From positions 16,562-80,561 of the forward strand of contig JAYMSP010000114.1 of the NCBI GenBank assembly GCA_036897095.1: a DNA stretch of 64,000 bases. Reading direction: 5' to 3'. Shown in pieces: positions 38,030-50,370 of this stretch. Under the pieces are notes generated by a model. It was not told the origin of the DNA. It saw nothing but the letters and a program-made list of their open reading frames with translations, and did no database searches. Position numbers and translations under genes: made by a program. The DNA comes from Plantago elongata (Eukaryota > Streptophyta > Magnoliopsida > Lamiales > Plantaginaceae). The stretch's first letter is position 1. Each line of letters starts with the position of its first letter.

Positions 38030-38730
38030 ATTAAATGAATGATCGTTTTTATTAAATGTAGGACACATTTTTATATATTATTAAAGGTTTAGTAAATTAT
38101 ATAATTAAAGAATTAGTCTTAATTTTTATTAAATTTATAAAATTATCACATTTTCAAAAATATATGAACGTATATACAATATAATATCATAACGTAATGA
38201 TAATCAATATTATAAAATCATTAGTCATACTTTACAAGATGAATTTTAGATGTTTATATTGATATAATTCATATTCGTAATCGTTAATATTTGTTTAATT
38301 ACTTAGTATAATTAAATTAATTAACTTTACATTAATAATTTTTTTTAAAATTAAATAAAAAACAGGTCTGAACAGGACCGACTAGGACACAGTCCTGGCA
38401 GATATGTCGATCGGAGCTGTGTGCAGGTCCGAGCTCCTGTCTGGAGCTTTACAGCTCTGATCGGAGTTGTGCAACTCCGACAGCTCCGACGATATGGTCG
38501 GAGCTTTTCCAGTGGATTCGGGACGGCGGAGTTCTTCGTTCTTCGTGTTCTTTTTAAAAAAATCCATTTTTTTCGGATAATATAATTGGATCAAATACAC
38601 ATATTTAAATGTTTTTGTAGATAAAATTATAATTATTATAAAATTATTTAATAAATTATAATAGGTATAATGTTATTTGTAATATATAAAAATGTTTTCT
38701 ACGTTTAATAAAAATTATCATGCATTTAAT
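38030..38730. mobile_element. TIR-type MITE with GC-rich hairpin core
   Basis: The left arm attaaatgaatgatcg-tttttattaaatgta... and the right arm, read on the minus strand, attaaatgcatgataa-tttttattaaacgta..., pair over about 55 bases including acatttttatatatta. The core at 38370-38530 is sharply GC-richer, with short palindromes such as cggagttgtgcaactccg. No transposase. The target duplication was not resolved, so ends are approximate. Confidence 0.6.
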
Positions 38731-38921
38731 ATTTTGGTTTAATTATTACATGACGGAATAATAACAAATTCGGTTTCAATACAAGACTTATTCTAATTGA
38801 AATTAATAATTTAATACACAAGATGCGTTATCATATGTTAGTGGAGTGCTCCTTTTCTAGTTAAGTGATCCTTTGTGTATTGAATTTATATCGTTAGGGA
38901 AGACATGTATTAAAATAAAAA

Positions 38922-40346
38922 GGGAAAATTACAGATTATATTCCTTAAATATCAATCCTTTTCATTTTCGTTCCTGAATCTCAAACAATTACAGAGAGGA
39001 GAAATTTTTGTACTAAACAATTTCAAAAATTACAAATAGATCCAAAATTCAACGGGAGATGAGAGAGAGAGCTGATGTGGAGGGGAAAGTTGGCTTTATT
39101 TACGAAATTGCCATCGCCTCTTTTCATTTTTGCTTTCCTTTTTGTGGGAAAATGTTTTTTCTTTTCTTTTTCCTTTTTCTTTCTTCCCTTTTCATTTCTT
39201 TTTCCTTTTCCTTTTTCTTTCTTCCTTTTTCCTTTGATTTGAACATATTTTGCGGTGGAGAGAGCTCGAACTTGGGTTGGCGAGCTGAGAAAAGACGGGT
39301 TTCTTGGTGAAGAGAGGCGGAAACGAGGAGTCGCACGGTGGTCGGAGGGAAACCGGCTGTGTTGCGCAACTTCGAGTGATGGGTCATGTTCCGAAGCTGG
39401 AAATTTCCCAGTTTGAGTCAGATGAAGGGCGACGGGCGACGGCTCGCTTCAAATTCCGGTGGTTGCAGTTTCATTCTCATATTGTTTGTTGAGTTACCGG
39501 AAACAGAAGAGACGACGAAGAAGAAAGACTCGACTGAAACCAATAACATAGCATACCAAGGGAATAGAATAATAGAGCAGACCAAGGGAATAGAAACAGA
39601 AAACAGAAGAGTCGAAAAATTCTCAATCCGAACTCAACAAATTAGGAACAACAACAACAAGCTAAGCTAGCAACTACGGGAAGGCGAATTGAAACAGGGA
39701 AAGAAGGATTCAAATCGAAACAGGGCAAATTAGAGCTGGCTGAATTGTACAACATAGAAACAGAGCATCGCAACTGGAATTTAAAAGGAAAGAAGGGGAA
39801 GAAGGATTCGAATTAAACATAAACAAGGTAACAATTACAAACACCCAATAGTCATTCTAGAGGCATACCGGAAGGCGAATCGAAACAGATTGGGATCCCT
39901 AGCCTCGAACAAATTCAAAACTAGGCGAATTCTCCTGGCTGCAAAATCGATTTGAGATTGCGTGAAGCTGGGAATCGATTTGGGAGAAAAGATCAACAAA
40001 GGAAACGACGCGAAGAAGAAGGAACAAAAGTCGAGCCGGAGACGAAGTGGTCAAACTGGAGGCCAAAGAAGTAAAGGGGAAAAAGAACAATTTATTTATG
40101 TTCTAGCAACGGCCAAACAAAGAAAATGGTTTTTTTTTGGGTTTTTTAATATAACTTTTCTTTTCTTTAATTATCAAATTTAATTTCTCTTTTCTTTATT
40201 CAGACAAAACGGAAATTCCACGTAGAGAGAGGAAATGCTGATGTTGGCGGTTCAGTCAACGACAGGGACTTATCTGTAATTGTTTGAGATCAAGGGGCTA
40301 AAGTGAAATTAGCAAATTTTTAAAGGGTACCTTTTGTATTTCGCCC
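38922..40346. mobile_element. Mutator-like element with long TIRs, non-autonomous
   Basis: The left terminus GGGAAAATTACAG and the right terminus on the minus strand GGGCGAAATACAA lead into about 100-base arms that share ttga/ctga-atctcaaacaattacag and a cctctctc stretch. Flanking 9-mers (aaataaaaa and atttaaaaa) match at seven of nine positions, compatible with the 9-bp duplication of Mutator elements but in low-complexity DNA. The interior is moderately GC-rich and exon-like in places (39240-40080), so it may contain copied host fragments, but no intact gene is seen. Confidence 0.55.
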
Positions 40347-40494
40347 ATTTAAAAAAATTGGAAAAGGGTATTTTTAGGACATTAGTGATCATTCAGTTCC
40401 ATGGCAAATCGTGTAAAATGTTGAAAGCGAGGGAAACTAAAAATTAATTATTTTATCTAGGTCAGGTTTACTACTAAATTAGTACTAATCCATA

Positions 40495-40784
40495 ACGTTG
40501 CCACAACATATTTAACTTCTACTAGTAGTGAAATTTAAAAAAAACACATTAAATAATCGAAAAGTCATATAATAATGCTTAAAGTTTGAATACATTGTAT
40601 TATTGGAGAGGGGCATTGTAAATTTATAACAACGACTATACAACCCTCATTAAGTTGGATTACATGATACCAGAAGTCCTAATAGTGTTTAGGAACTTGA
40701 CATAAAAAACATCTTCTCTATTGACGATATCATCTTCGTCAGAGCATATGCTGTCAGAATTCATGAACTCAGTTACATCTCCAG
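40495..40784 (+). repeat. ~290-bp direct repeat, copy 1 (Helitron part)
   Basis: Matches 42434-42722 with scattered changes. Shared landmarks are gttgccac, aagtttgaatacattgtatta, ggagagg-gcattgtaa, cctaatagtgtttaggaac and ttgacgatatcat. Its right half is the 3' part of the helicase relic. Confidence 0.75.
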
Positions 40785-41721
40785 GTAAAAGAGACATTAT
40801 ATAGTCGTTGACTTACTGTACTATCTCGTTGGTGGGAGCAAAAATATCTCTATCCTGGAATTACCAACCATCGCTAACTTGGACTAATATGCTAGCGTAT
40901 GTGCTATCAACTATTGCAACAATTGGGTCACCAAGAAGGCGAATCAATATATCATCAGCCAGTTTGAATTCCACATCATCATTATTATCGTCACCGACCT
41001 CTCCATCTCCAGCATTTAACAACCAATCCGCAAACTCTCTAATACTATCATTCTCGACATTTGAGCGGTCAGGCTATAATTGAATAAAATACAATAGAGA
41101 TAATTAATAAATATGAATAATTAGAATCAATTTCACTTACATGAACTATACCTAAATTTTGTAAATTTATGTAACGTGTTATTAAAATGCATGCAAACGC
41201 ATGTTTTTCGTGAGCTTCAATACACGACACGAACCCTAGAGCTTCCATGAGGATAGGGATGAATGGACCATGCCATGTCCACTACCCTTAGGCATGACTT
41301 GAAGTAATTGTCTGAAATTACCACATCCACCAGATGGCTTTTTCAATTATCTACCATGATGACCTATCATTACGTCCGTAGACTACGATCAAGAGCCTCA
41401 AAACAAAACTTGATAGTCATTGGCGCCTCATCCCAAATTATTAACTTTTCAAGATTCCTGTAAAATCACTTGACGGGGTCCTGCTGCATGTAGTAGTTTG
41501 CTCGACGTGCAAAAGATATTGAACCTAGAATGTGTAGTACGACCACCAGGAAGAAGTAGAGAAGATACATATATACCCCTCGATGCACACCGGGAGATCA
41601 CGTCTACCACGTAATGCAGAACACAATTCCACAAAAATGTCTTTCCAGTGCTGCCATAATCATATAGAAAGAAAACTCCACCACCACCCGAAGCTCCCAC
41701 ATCCATAGTAGTATCATACAC
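40690..41721 (-). pseudogene. Helitron PIF1-type helicase relic
   Basis: Minus-strand fragments occur in the right order. The ATP-binding loop is in VFFLYDYGSTGKTFLW (Walker A, near 41670), then SLLLPGGRTTHSRF, then IIWDEAPMT (Walker B, near 41425), FRQLLQVMPKGS (near 41310), an acidic block FADWLLNAGDG (near 41030) and IFAPTNEIVQ (near 40840), ending SDSICSDEDDIVNRED. These are the signatures of the helicase domain of plant Helitrons. Stops and frameshifts separate them and no Rep domain was found, so it is a dead fragment. Rolling-circle DNA transposition is the family's known role. Confidence 0.8.
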
Positions 41722-42433
41722 ATTTTATTTGTTCATCGGTGAGAGACGGATACAAACAACTATGATGCTCAATCATATCATTAACATAGTAGGACATCTC
41801 TTCTAACCCAATTATTTTTATTTTTTTATTTTTTTTTATTTTTAACAAAATTTTCTTTTATTTTAAATATTTTATTTATTAGTTTGTTGAATATTATAAT
41901 TTATTCTTATACTTGGTTTACATTTCAAATTAAGTTATTAAGTTTCAAGAGTTGGTTTTCAATTCGAATTGAATTTTCAAGTAGGAATGTCATGTTCTTA
42001 TAATTGGTTTACCTTCGAGAAAGAAGTTAAATATGCAGGAGCGAAGTCAAGATTTTTTCTTGATCTATACTCTAGCTCGACTTTGGCTTATTAACATAAC
42101 AATAATTTACTCCTTAAATTCCAGATTTTTTTATATATTTATTATTTTTAATCATATCATAGAACTTCATACTTTAAAGGGAAATAAGCATCCTCATACA
42201 TAAAAGCACAATAATAAATAAACATAAACTGCACTTTTTGCAATTAAAAGTACAGTTTCTTACATTTGTACCTAAAACTACTTATCAACTGTAATGTAAG
42301 TTGTAGTTTTTTAGAACGCGAGTATCATAAAAAATTAAAAAGAAATAATTATTCACAAAGTCTCGTGGAAATATGTCTATCTCTAATCTAAATATTGATG
42401 TATTAACAGAAATATTGATATTTGTATTCAAAG
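41722..42433. other. AT-rich DNA between Helitron repeats
   Basis: No gene. At 42034-42063 the text caggagcgaagtcaagattt resembles a Tip100-type hAT left terminus, but no partner end was found. Confidence 0.35.
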
Positions 42434-42722
42434 TGTTGCCACGCCATATTTAACTTCTCATATGAATGAAGTTTGGAAAAGAACATATTAAATGATTGAA
42501 AAGTCATATAATATTACTTAAAGTTTGAATACATTGTATTATCGGAGAGGTGCATTGTAAGTTTATAACAATGACTATACAATCATCCTTAAGTTGTATT
42601 ATATGATACCAAAAGTACTAATAGTGTTTAGGAACTCGACATAATAAACATTTCTCTATTGACGATATCATTTTCGTCAGGGCATATGTTGTCAGAATTC
42701 ATGAATCGAGTTAAATCTTCAG
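42434..42722 (+). repeat. ~290-bp direct repeat, copy 2 (Helitron part)
   Basis: Second copy of 40495-40784, same orientation, 1.94 kb downstream. It again includes the helicase 3' part (minus-strand SDNIC-DE-DIVNRE). Confidence 0.75.
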
Positions 42723-44900
42723 GTAGTTTCGTCCTTGAATATATGTCATAAGTTTTCAGCACACATACAACTGGCGACTAACCTATCATATCACATCAAA
42801 ATCACTTTTGATCATACGAAATGCTGAGTCTTCATAAACCATAATTGTCATTCGAATTTGATATTCGTCGTTCTACCCCCATAAAGTAGGAGCGATGCAA
42901 TCTCGCTCGATGTAACATGTACCTCTAGAAAATACATGATTGATACTATTTTACTTGATCTAACGTGAATAACTGCTGTATATCTCCTTTAAATTTTATC
43001 GTTGAATTATTTATCCTTACCATGTGATCTAAGACTTTTAATTTTTTTATCTATTTATTTATGTTTCATTCATTCATTAAATTGTACGTAGAAACACTAA
43101 ATACCATTTTTATTCTAAATTAATAATTATCTATTTATTTATGTTTCATCAATGAATTGTATATAGAAAATCACAATGATTACCATATTTATTCTAAATT
43201 AATAATTGTCGTAATCCTGCTACTATTTTTAGTTATATTATCATTGAATTCATGAACATATAAGTTTGTAGACGAAGAGAATAAACCCTTAATCTACAAT
43301 CTTCTCATAATTCCTTATTTGATTCATCTTCTTTTCACACCCACTCATAAATGTTTATATTTAAGATTCAATCGTATATGACTTTTACGGTTATGAGGTA
43401 TTTGGGTAAATAATTATACATGTACATATTTTGCATACATGTTAAGTATTTTAACCTTTACCATTATAGATGTTGGCATTTTATCTTGTTTCATAATTTA
43501 TCTATAATTTATTTCATAAATGTTAAATATGTTTAGTTTAATTGTTTATTTAAAAAATTTAAATCGTTTATGCATTTGAAGTTTATCGAATAATTAAATT
43601 TTTATGCATATTTTTTCCCTAAAATATAGGGTAAATTATAAATCAATTATTCTGCATGTTTTTTCCCACATATGATTTTTACCCATGTGACATGCTTATT
43701 CATTGAGATAGTCCACTAATTTTAAATGATATATGAATTTTCAGCTTCATGAATTTTTTAATAAAAAAACTTATTACGTGAAAACTAGTTGGTTTGAAAA
43801 ACTAATCAAGTTAGCTTGTTAGCATAAAATTCTGCCTTATCAACTAATTTTCCAATTAGTTTTACTAAACGCAGTTCTAACATTGAAAAATTTAGGTTTC
43901 AATAAATGTGTCCTAGGAAATGATGTTAACTTGAAGAAAATGTGCTAAAGTTCTTGTCTGGATCTGAGATTATGGTTTATATACTCGTTTGAGTTTATTG
44001 ATTATTTTTTATGAAGTAGACAGTAAAAATGTACCATGTACACTTTTTAAAGCCACTTCAATAAGTGGATCATAAGTATGATGACAGTAATAATGTAATT
44101 GTAATTTTTCACATTACATTTTTATAATTGAAAAGGTAAATTATAAGTATATCACCCACACTAAAAATATTATTAGGGTGTAATATTAGTGATTTAAAAA
44201 GTAAAATCGAGCAGGATTCGATTTAAAGTGGACAATATCATACTGATGTGACGTGTGTGGTTTAAGTCGTGCTTAACCATGATGGTCAAAAAATGATCGA
44301 CTCCCAATCGACTATGTCAAGACGCCACACATGATATATGAGTGCGACCATCCCAAAACCCGCAGGGGCAATGTTGGTTGTACAAGGACATGGATACTTC
44401 ATTAAAGGTTTGACGAGATGTCGAGCAATTTTGACGAATCACTCTATATCATACTATGATGTGTGTTCCAAATAATACATAATCTCACATGCCTAAATGA
44501 TCGGGTTTCAATCGATAGTATTCAGAACACTACAAGTAATTACCTTAAAAGCAAGTATCTCAATATACGGTATCTAAATAATTTAGTTAATGACAAACTT
44601 ATATTCTTAAGAAATTTATCGATGTTATTAAATAAAATACTCATGTTTTTAATTTTGAAATTTTATAATATTACAACATATTTTTTTTAATTAATAACAT
44701 GATTAATTTTATTGGTACCAGATCTTTCTGTAGATAAATATGAGAATTATTTTAACCAAGAATCTCTATGAATAATTTTTAAATAATTTTTGAAGAGATG
44801 GTTTTACATTATCTAGAAAACATACTAAATAATTTTTAAATAATATGTACCTAAATAAATTATGTAAAGACCATCATTCGTGTGGGATGGTAGTCCTACT
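42723..44900. other. intergenic DNA, nothing recognised
   Basis: AT-rich, with short low-complexity frames only. The part nearest 44900 is the distal promoter of UBP24. Confidence 0.4.
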
Positions 44901-44918
44901 AAAAGAAGAATCTTGATG

Positions 44919-44928
44919 AATATAAACA
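44919..44928 (+). promoter_or_regulatory. TATA box of UBP24
   Basis: aatataaaca lies about 55 bases upstream of the telo-box and 350 upstream of the ATG. It predicts a transcription start near 44950-44960 and a long leader. Confidence 0.5.
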
Positions 44929-44973
44929 GCCCGAATCATCATCATCAATTTATCATCATCCTTCTCCTGCGCA

Positions 44974-44995
44974 AAACCTAAACCTAAACCTAAAC
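44974..44995 (+). promoter_or_regulatory. telo-box array in the UBP24 leader
   Basis: Three consecutive aaccta units, preceded by aa and closed by aac, form overlapping AAACCTAAA telo-boxes. In plants such interstitial telomere motifs near transcription starts are typical of housekeeping and translation-related genes and are bound by Myb/TRB-type proteins. Confidence 0.75.
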
Positions 44996-45277
44996 TACAC
45001 AGTACTGAAAAACCATAACCTAATCAATTCCTTTTACATATCGGAAATCGAAACCGAATCCTGTACAATCATCGATGCTTCTTCTTGGCGGCGAAATTCC
45101 TACTAAATGTTCATGTGTCTCGTTCACATGTCTTGTTCAGCCCCAATTTACACAGAAAATAACAACTCCTTTCATCATCAACCCTTGAGCAAATTTCCCA
45201 TACACTTTCTTCTTTATTTCATATCCCAAAAGTCTTTAGCCTAACTTTAAACTAGTTCCCGATTTAAGCTTCACAGC

Positions 45278-48200
45278 ATGAGTGAACCCTCTAAGGTTGT
45301 TTTTTTGTTTATTTCGATTACAGTTTTATTTTGATTGAGCATGTGTTTGTTGAATTGATTAGTTAATGTGTTAGATTGGACCTTTTTTAAGTTTTTGTGC
45401 ATTGAATGAATCCTGAAATATGTGGTTTATCTATTCAGCTCGACGCATATCTCGTTTTATGCTTCCGAAATTGTGTAATATTGTGCCGTGCTTGAGGATA
45501 TTCTGAAGGTTTAATTTTTGCTTCTTGATTCAAATTAGGGTACTTTTAGCTATCATCATTGAGTTTGTTTCCTTAAAAATATAGTGAATCATATTTTTTA
45601 GCATGTGGTTTATCTACTTTTGAATTGATGTTTAATTACCGTCGTGGTATATTGGATTAAAGGGAGCATTTCATAGTCTGTTGGATATTCAAAATTAGAT
45701 ATCCTTGAAAAGGTTAAACCTTTTCTCTAAACGAGTTGACTGTGCGTGTTCTGCACGGGTCTTTTCGTAACTTGGCTTGGTGAAATTCTTGTTCTAAATT
45801 TTGTAATTTGATTTTTACGCCTTGATGATATGATCTTTGATTTAATGTCATAGATATTATCATATTATGTGCGTTTTTTTTCTCCAAAACCATGAATTAC
45901 CCCATTTGTAGTAAGGAGTGTTGTTGCTTTGGCACCTTATAACATGTTAATTACTAAAATTGTTCCGTTTTGACTACTTCAGGTTTTACTTTTTGGGTCA
46001 TTCACAGTGGACGAGGTCCTTCCTTGGCAGAATCCTGTCGTTGCCAATAAACCTGAAGAAAAGAAAGAATTACAAGTCAAGTCCCTGCAGCCTATCCCTG
46101 ATTTGACTTTTGGCAGTCTTGGTAGCCTAGCAAGTGCGCTGCCTGGTCCCGTAAAGGAAGCAGTGTGTTCAAAGTCATCTGACATCCAGCAGGTCACTAA
46201 GGAAGCAAGTAATCATCTCCCGGCAACTGTTACAGGAAACGGTGAAGTTCACATCTCCAACAGTTTTGGCAATGGTGTTCATGAAATAACTGATGGAATT
46301 GACTTTCCTGGACTACATGTATCAGATAATGGTAGTGCAACCGCTACAAAATCAAGTTCGGGATTGTCATATTCTGATGCCATTAAATTAAATGGCACAT
46401 ATAAATCTGCGACTGAAACACACAATAAAAAGGCCAGTACTAACATGGATGGCCATGTTATAGAAGAGCGAGGTTTTTTACCTCGAGGCCTGGTCAATAA
46501 AGGGAACTTGTGTTTCCTCAATGCAACTCTGCAGGCTCTCATGTACTGTAGTCCCTTTGTTCAGCTTCTGCAAGGGCTAAAAAGCCGTAACATTTCAAAG
46601 GTTTGCAGCTCCTGCATGCCTTACTTTACTGTGTTCGGTGCATGCTGCATGATGAGCAATGCTAAATTGTTTGTTCTTTTCTGGTATTTAGGCTGGTTAT
46701 CCAACATTAGCTTCATTTGCTGAGTTCATTGGTGAGTTTGATGTACCAAAAGGAGCTAACATCAACAAGAAAGATGCCACTTCACTTGAAACTGGAAGGC
46801 CATTTAGCCCTGTCATGTTTGAGATTGTATTGAAAAAATTCACCCCGGACGTACCAAGTAGTATCTCAAGCAGGCCTAGGCATGTGCTTCTTGACAACCT
46901 TTGTGCTTGTCTTCCTTTCTCTTTCATTTCTCGTCAAGTTGGGCTTTCAAGTTGATCTGTATTCATCATGTACATGCTTATGTCTTTGCAGACAGGAAGA
47001 TGCCCAGGAATTTTTGAGTTTCATTCTGCATCAAATGCATGATGAATTGCTAAAGCTTAAGGGGCATTCTGACTTGGATGGGAAGAATGCATCTGTGGTT
47101 TCTGTTTCTGAAGATGATGAGTGGGAGACAGTTGGGCCAAAGAACAAGTCTGCTGTGACCAGAACACAAGACTTTGTTCATTCAGAACTGAGTTCAATTT
47201 TCGGAGGACAGTTGAAGAGTGTTGTAAAGTCCAGGGGTAAGTTTGATTGAGGAGACATTTCTTGTTTGTATGCATATTTCTTTTTAGCTATGTCCTCTCA
47301 TGATATAATTGTTTCACACCCCCAAATGTCTCTTCTCCCGAGACTAACCTGATCTCCCTCTCCATGAGTACATTGCTTTGAACTTTGAAGGATATCAACT
47401 TTTAGCCTTCTTATCTTTCTATTAGCTAAGGTGTCAAACTCCGTATTATGGCATGCCAAAGGATAATTTGCAGTCCAAAGGATGCATGCTGTTATTCTGA
47501 TTCATGACCATCGCGGTTATGTATAAGCCACTTAAAAACATTCAACACGCATGCTATGTTGCAGCATGTGCTTGTTTGAGGCCATTCACGATATATTTTT
47601 GGATAGTTGGATAGTACATGTTTCTATTTAATAGTCCTGATCGCATATATATAGAGGAATTGTTATTCATTTCCTGTTTTTTCGGCTTTTGCTTCTTGGA
47701 AATGAGCTGCATTCTGAACTTGCTTTATGACAAATTTTCAAAGAAAGATATTGATGTCAATATGGTATGCCATACTGTAATTCATATATCTTAGGCCCTG
47801 TAAACATTCTCCGTATACCAGTTTCCTAGGCCCAACAGCATATTCAAAGTACTCAAGCTTAATAGACTGCATGCATCTTTACTGTATTGGATAGCCGCAC
47901 TTTATAATTGTTCCTTTAAGTGCATGCGCCTCAACATTTATGAGATTCACTCTTGTTACGGACAGGAAACAAAGCTTCTGCCACCGTCCAGCCCTTTCTT
48001 TTGCTCCATCTAGATATATCTCATGATGCTATTCGAACTATTGAAGATGCTCTGCGTTTATTCTCTGCACCGGAGACACTTGATGAGTACCGATCATCAA
48101 CAACCAAAAAGGTAGAACCTTGCAGTATTATTATGCACATACTTGCCATTTTACGTTCATTGCAAGTTTGCAATGATTAATCCTGTCCAAATTACTTTTC

Positions 48201-49038
48201 CGAACTTATATGTTAGTCATTCCCTGTCAGAATTCATTGCTGAAAATGTTTTTGTTAGATGAATGATGCCTTCTTCGTGTTTTACGTACTTCTGTCTATA
48301 ACTGGATTGATTGCTAGTCCCGCTGTAATCTGAATCATATGTGTGACCTAATATTTTAATATGCGCATTGAACTTAGATTCATTTAGTATAGTTATGTGG
48401 TTTTCCCCCTAGCTTGTCAAATATTATACAAGTCTTTTAGTCTCCTAGATTGTTTGAATTGTATGTGCTCAACATGGTACAACTGTGGAAGATCGACGTG
48501 CTCCAATATAAGCTGTTGGCCTCGCTATACCAATAAGTTTCCCTAACACTGAAATATCTGATCTAATTTCAGACTGGAACTGTAGCTGCAAGAAAATCAA
48601 TCAACATCCAGTCACTTCCTAAGATAATGATTCTGCACCTGATGCGATTCGGGTATGGCAGCCATGGGAGCACCAAAGTGCACAAGCCTGTGCACTTTCC
48701 TCTTCAAATGACACTGCACCGTGACCTGCTCGTTTCTACTACAGAGGTAAATAATGCATTCTTTAACCGGACATATTATAGTTTATGTACTAGTAGTAAA
48801 GTTGTTCATTGTAACTTTGATAATTAATCTACCGTAAACGAATGTGCAGGGCCGCAAGTACGAGCTCGTGTCAACAGTTACACATCATGGTAGGGAAGCA
48901 TCAAAGGGTCACTATACGGCTGATGTACGCCATGAGAATGGTCAGTGGCTGAGGTTTGACGACGGATCTGTAACTGCCATAAGCACGAAAAGGGTGTTGC
49001 ATGACCAGGCTTACATTCTCTTTTATAGACAATTATAG
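45278..49038 (+). CDS. UBP24: ubiquitin carboxyl-terminal hydrolase 24 (UBP24)
   Basis: Cysteine protease that removes ubiquitin from proteins (USP/peptidase C19). Exons: 45278-45295, 45983-46600, 46692-46879, 46992-47236, 47966-48111, 48573-48746 and 48850-49038, closing to 525 aa. The first coding exon is only 18 bases (MSEPSK); exon 2 resumes [15 protein letters not shown], the family's N-terminus. The Cys box is [13 protein letters not shown] with nucleophile Cys183; the His box is SKGHYTADV with His484, followed by [15 protein letters not shown] block and [11 protein letters not shown] sit between. Order and wording match plant UBP24 closely (Arabidopsis is a little longer as I recall). 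In Arabidopsis UBP24 is linked to abscisic-acid responses. Intron 3 is GC-AG: CCTAG|GCATGT, needed to keep R-Q-E-D-A-Q in frame. The catalytic residues are intact. Confidence 0.95.
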
Positions 49039-50255
49039 AAGCAAACGAAACAAGGAGCCGCACGCTTGACTTGACCACACGATCATACTCGTCTGAAGAG
49101 ACAATGAGATCTTAGCCCTGCCATTTCTATACATTCGTTATTTGTTACAGGTCTGAGTCGTCTTCTCTTGCTGCGAATGGTCAATTCCGGATAATGCATC
49201 TGAGTTGGATTTTGCATTTCTTTTCTTTACTTTCATCCTGTCTGGAGTCCCGTTGTATTTATGCGGAATTGTACTTGTTAGTATCGAGAAATTACTGGGA
49301 AGTTATAGTATTATATTTATCATGCTCTTTTACTTCATTTTCTACCATGGGTGTGGAGTACACATGTTTAGGGTTATAATGAAAAGTTCAAACAGAGTTG
49401 CAAATTGAAGCCCAAATGCAGAAAAGCCGAGCCCCTGCCTCGGCCCAAATCAAACAGACCGGAAACTAGATGCATCTGATCCGTAACAAGCTCATAAGAC
49501 TTGGACCTGGGCCTAAGCTAAAAGAAGTAACGTGGGCTCATTATTGGGCCTAAGATTTCTGTATACTGTGACTGAACTGGAGCATGATTTTACGGTTTGT
49601 AAATTCATATCCATAATAATCCATTCATCTTAGCGAGCGAGAAAATCATCAGTAGTATGATACGGAGTTTGATGTTTTTGAAGTGACTAACTTAACATAA
49701 CGTTAAGGTGATCGGTAATTGAATATGATTTATTCTCGAATTCAACGATTTTTTTTTTTTAGAAGCTGCTAAAGGTAATTCAAACTCCAACTTATTTGTC
49801 GGAGGGGAAGTAACTTACCGATTGAGTTGCACTTCGTTGTCTATTCATCGATGGTTGATGATGCAAAAGTGATCCAAAAATTATTTCGGTTGTTGAAATT
49901 TCTGTGTTAATTCCATTCCAGAAGCTGTGAAGAAATTATTCACATGTTGGATGTTATAATAAGCAGTCATTGACTGAAAGACGAGAGATTGTGGAGTTAC
50001 AGCAAATAAAACGACGTCAGTCACATGGTGAAACGACATGTTAGCACATGGCTTTATTCTCAACTTTGTGACAATATCTCTGTTAAACATGAATGTGGAC
50101 AAATTATGTCGTTGGCCATTGTTCCTCAATATAGTGTAGACTACTCCATCTTTGTTAAATAATACTTCTACTTATGTGTATCTTCCAAATTTTTAGATCC
50201 ACTTTCACAACAAATGGATCATATAGTATTGAAAGAATAAAAACTTAAGTCCTGA
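49039..50255. other. UBP24 3' UTR and intergenic DNA
   Basis: The first 300-350 bases are the probable 3' UTR. No other gene seen. Confidence 0.4.
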
Positions 50256-50370
50256 TTGTCATACTGCTGGACCAGCCATTTCTCCACACAAATCGAATAT
50301 TTTGTATAATAAAACTCAATTTTAATTGAAAAAAAGACCATTCAAATGCTATACCAATCGATCCTTACAA
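50256..50370 (+). repeat. dispersed ~110-bp repeat, copy 1
   Basis: Shares with 54806-54917 and 55847-55950 the ordered text atac-gctg, caaat-gaatattt, aattttaattgaaaa and ataccaatcg-tcc. Orientation is the same in all three. It is not coding and is likely a fragment of an unclassified mobile element. Confidence 0.65.

Noticed and set aside
39059-39310. plus-strand frame with a strongly hydrophobic Phe-rich stretch
   Set aside because: It comes from a ctttttc-rich low-complexity tract inside a Mutator-like element. No domain or splice context.
42034-42063. hAT element starting caggagcgaagtc
   Set aside because: No matching right terminus or target duplication was found downstream.
44905-44925. 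agaatcttgatga, resembling the start of miR172
   Set aside because: Only about 12 bases match, no star arm or foldback is present, and it overlaps the UBP24 core promoter.
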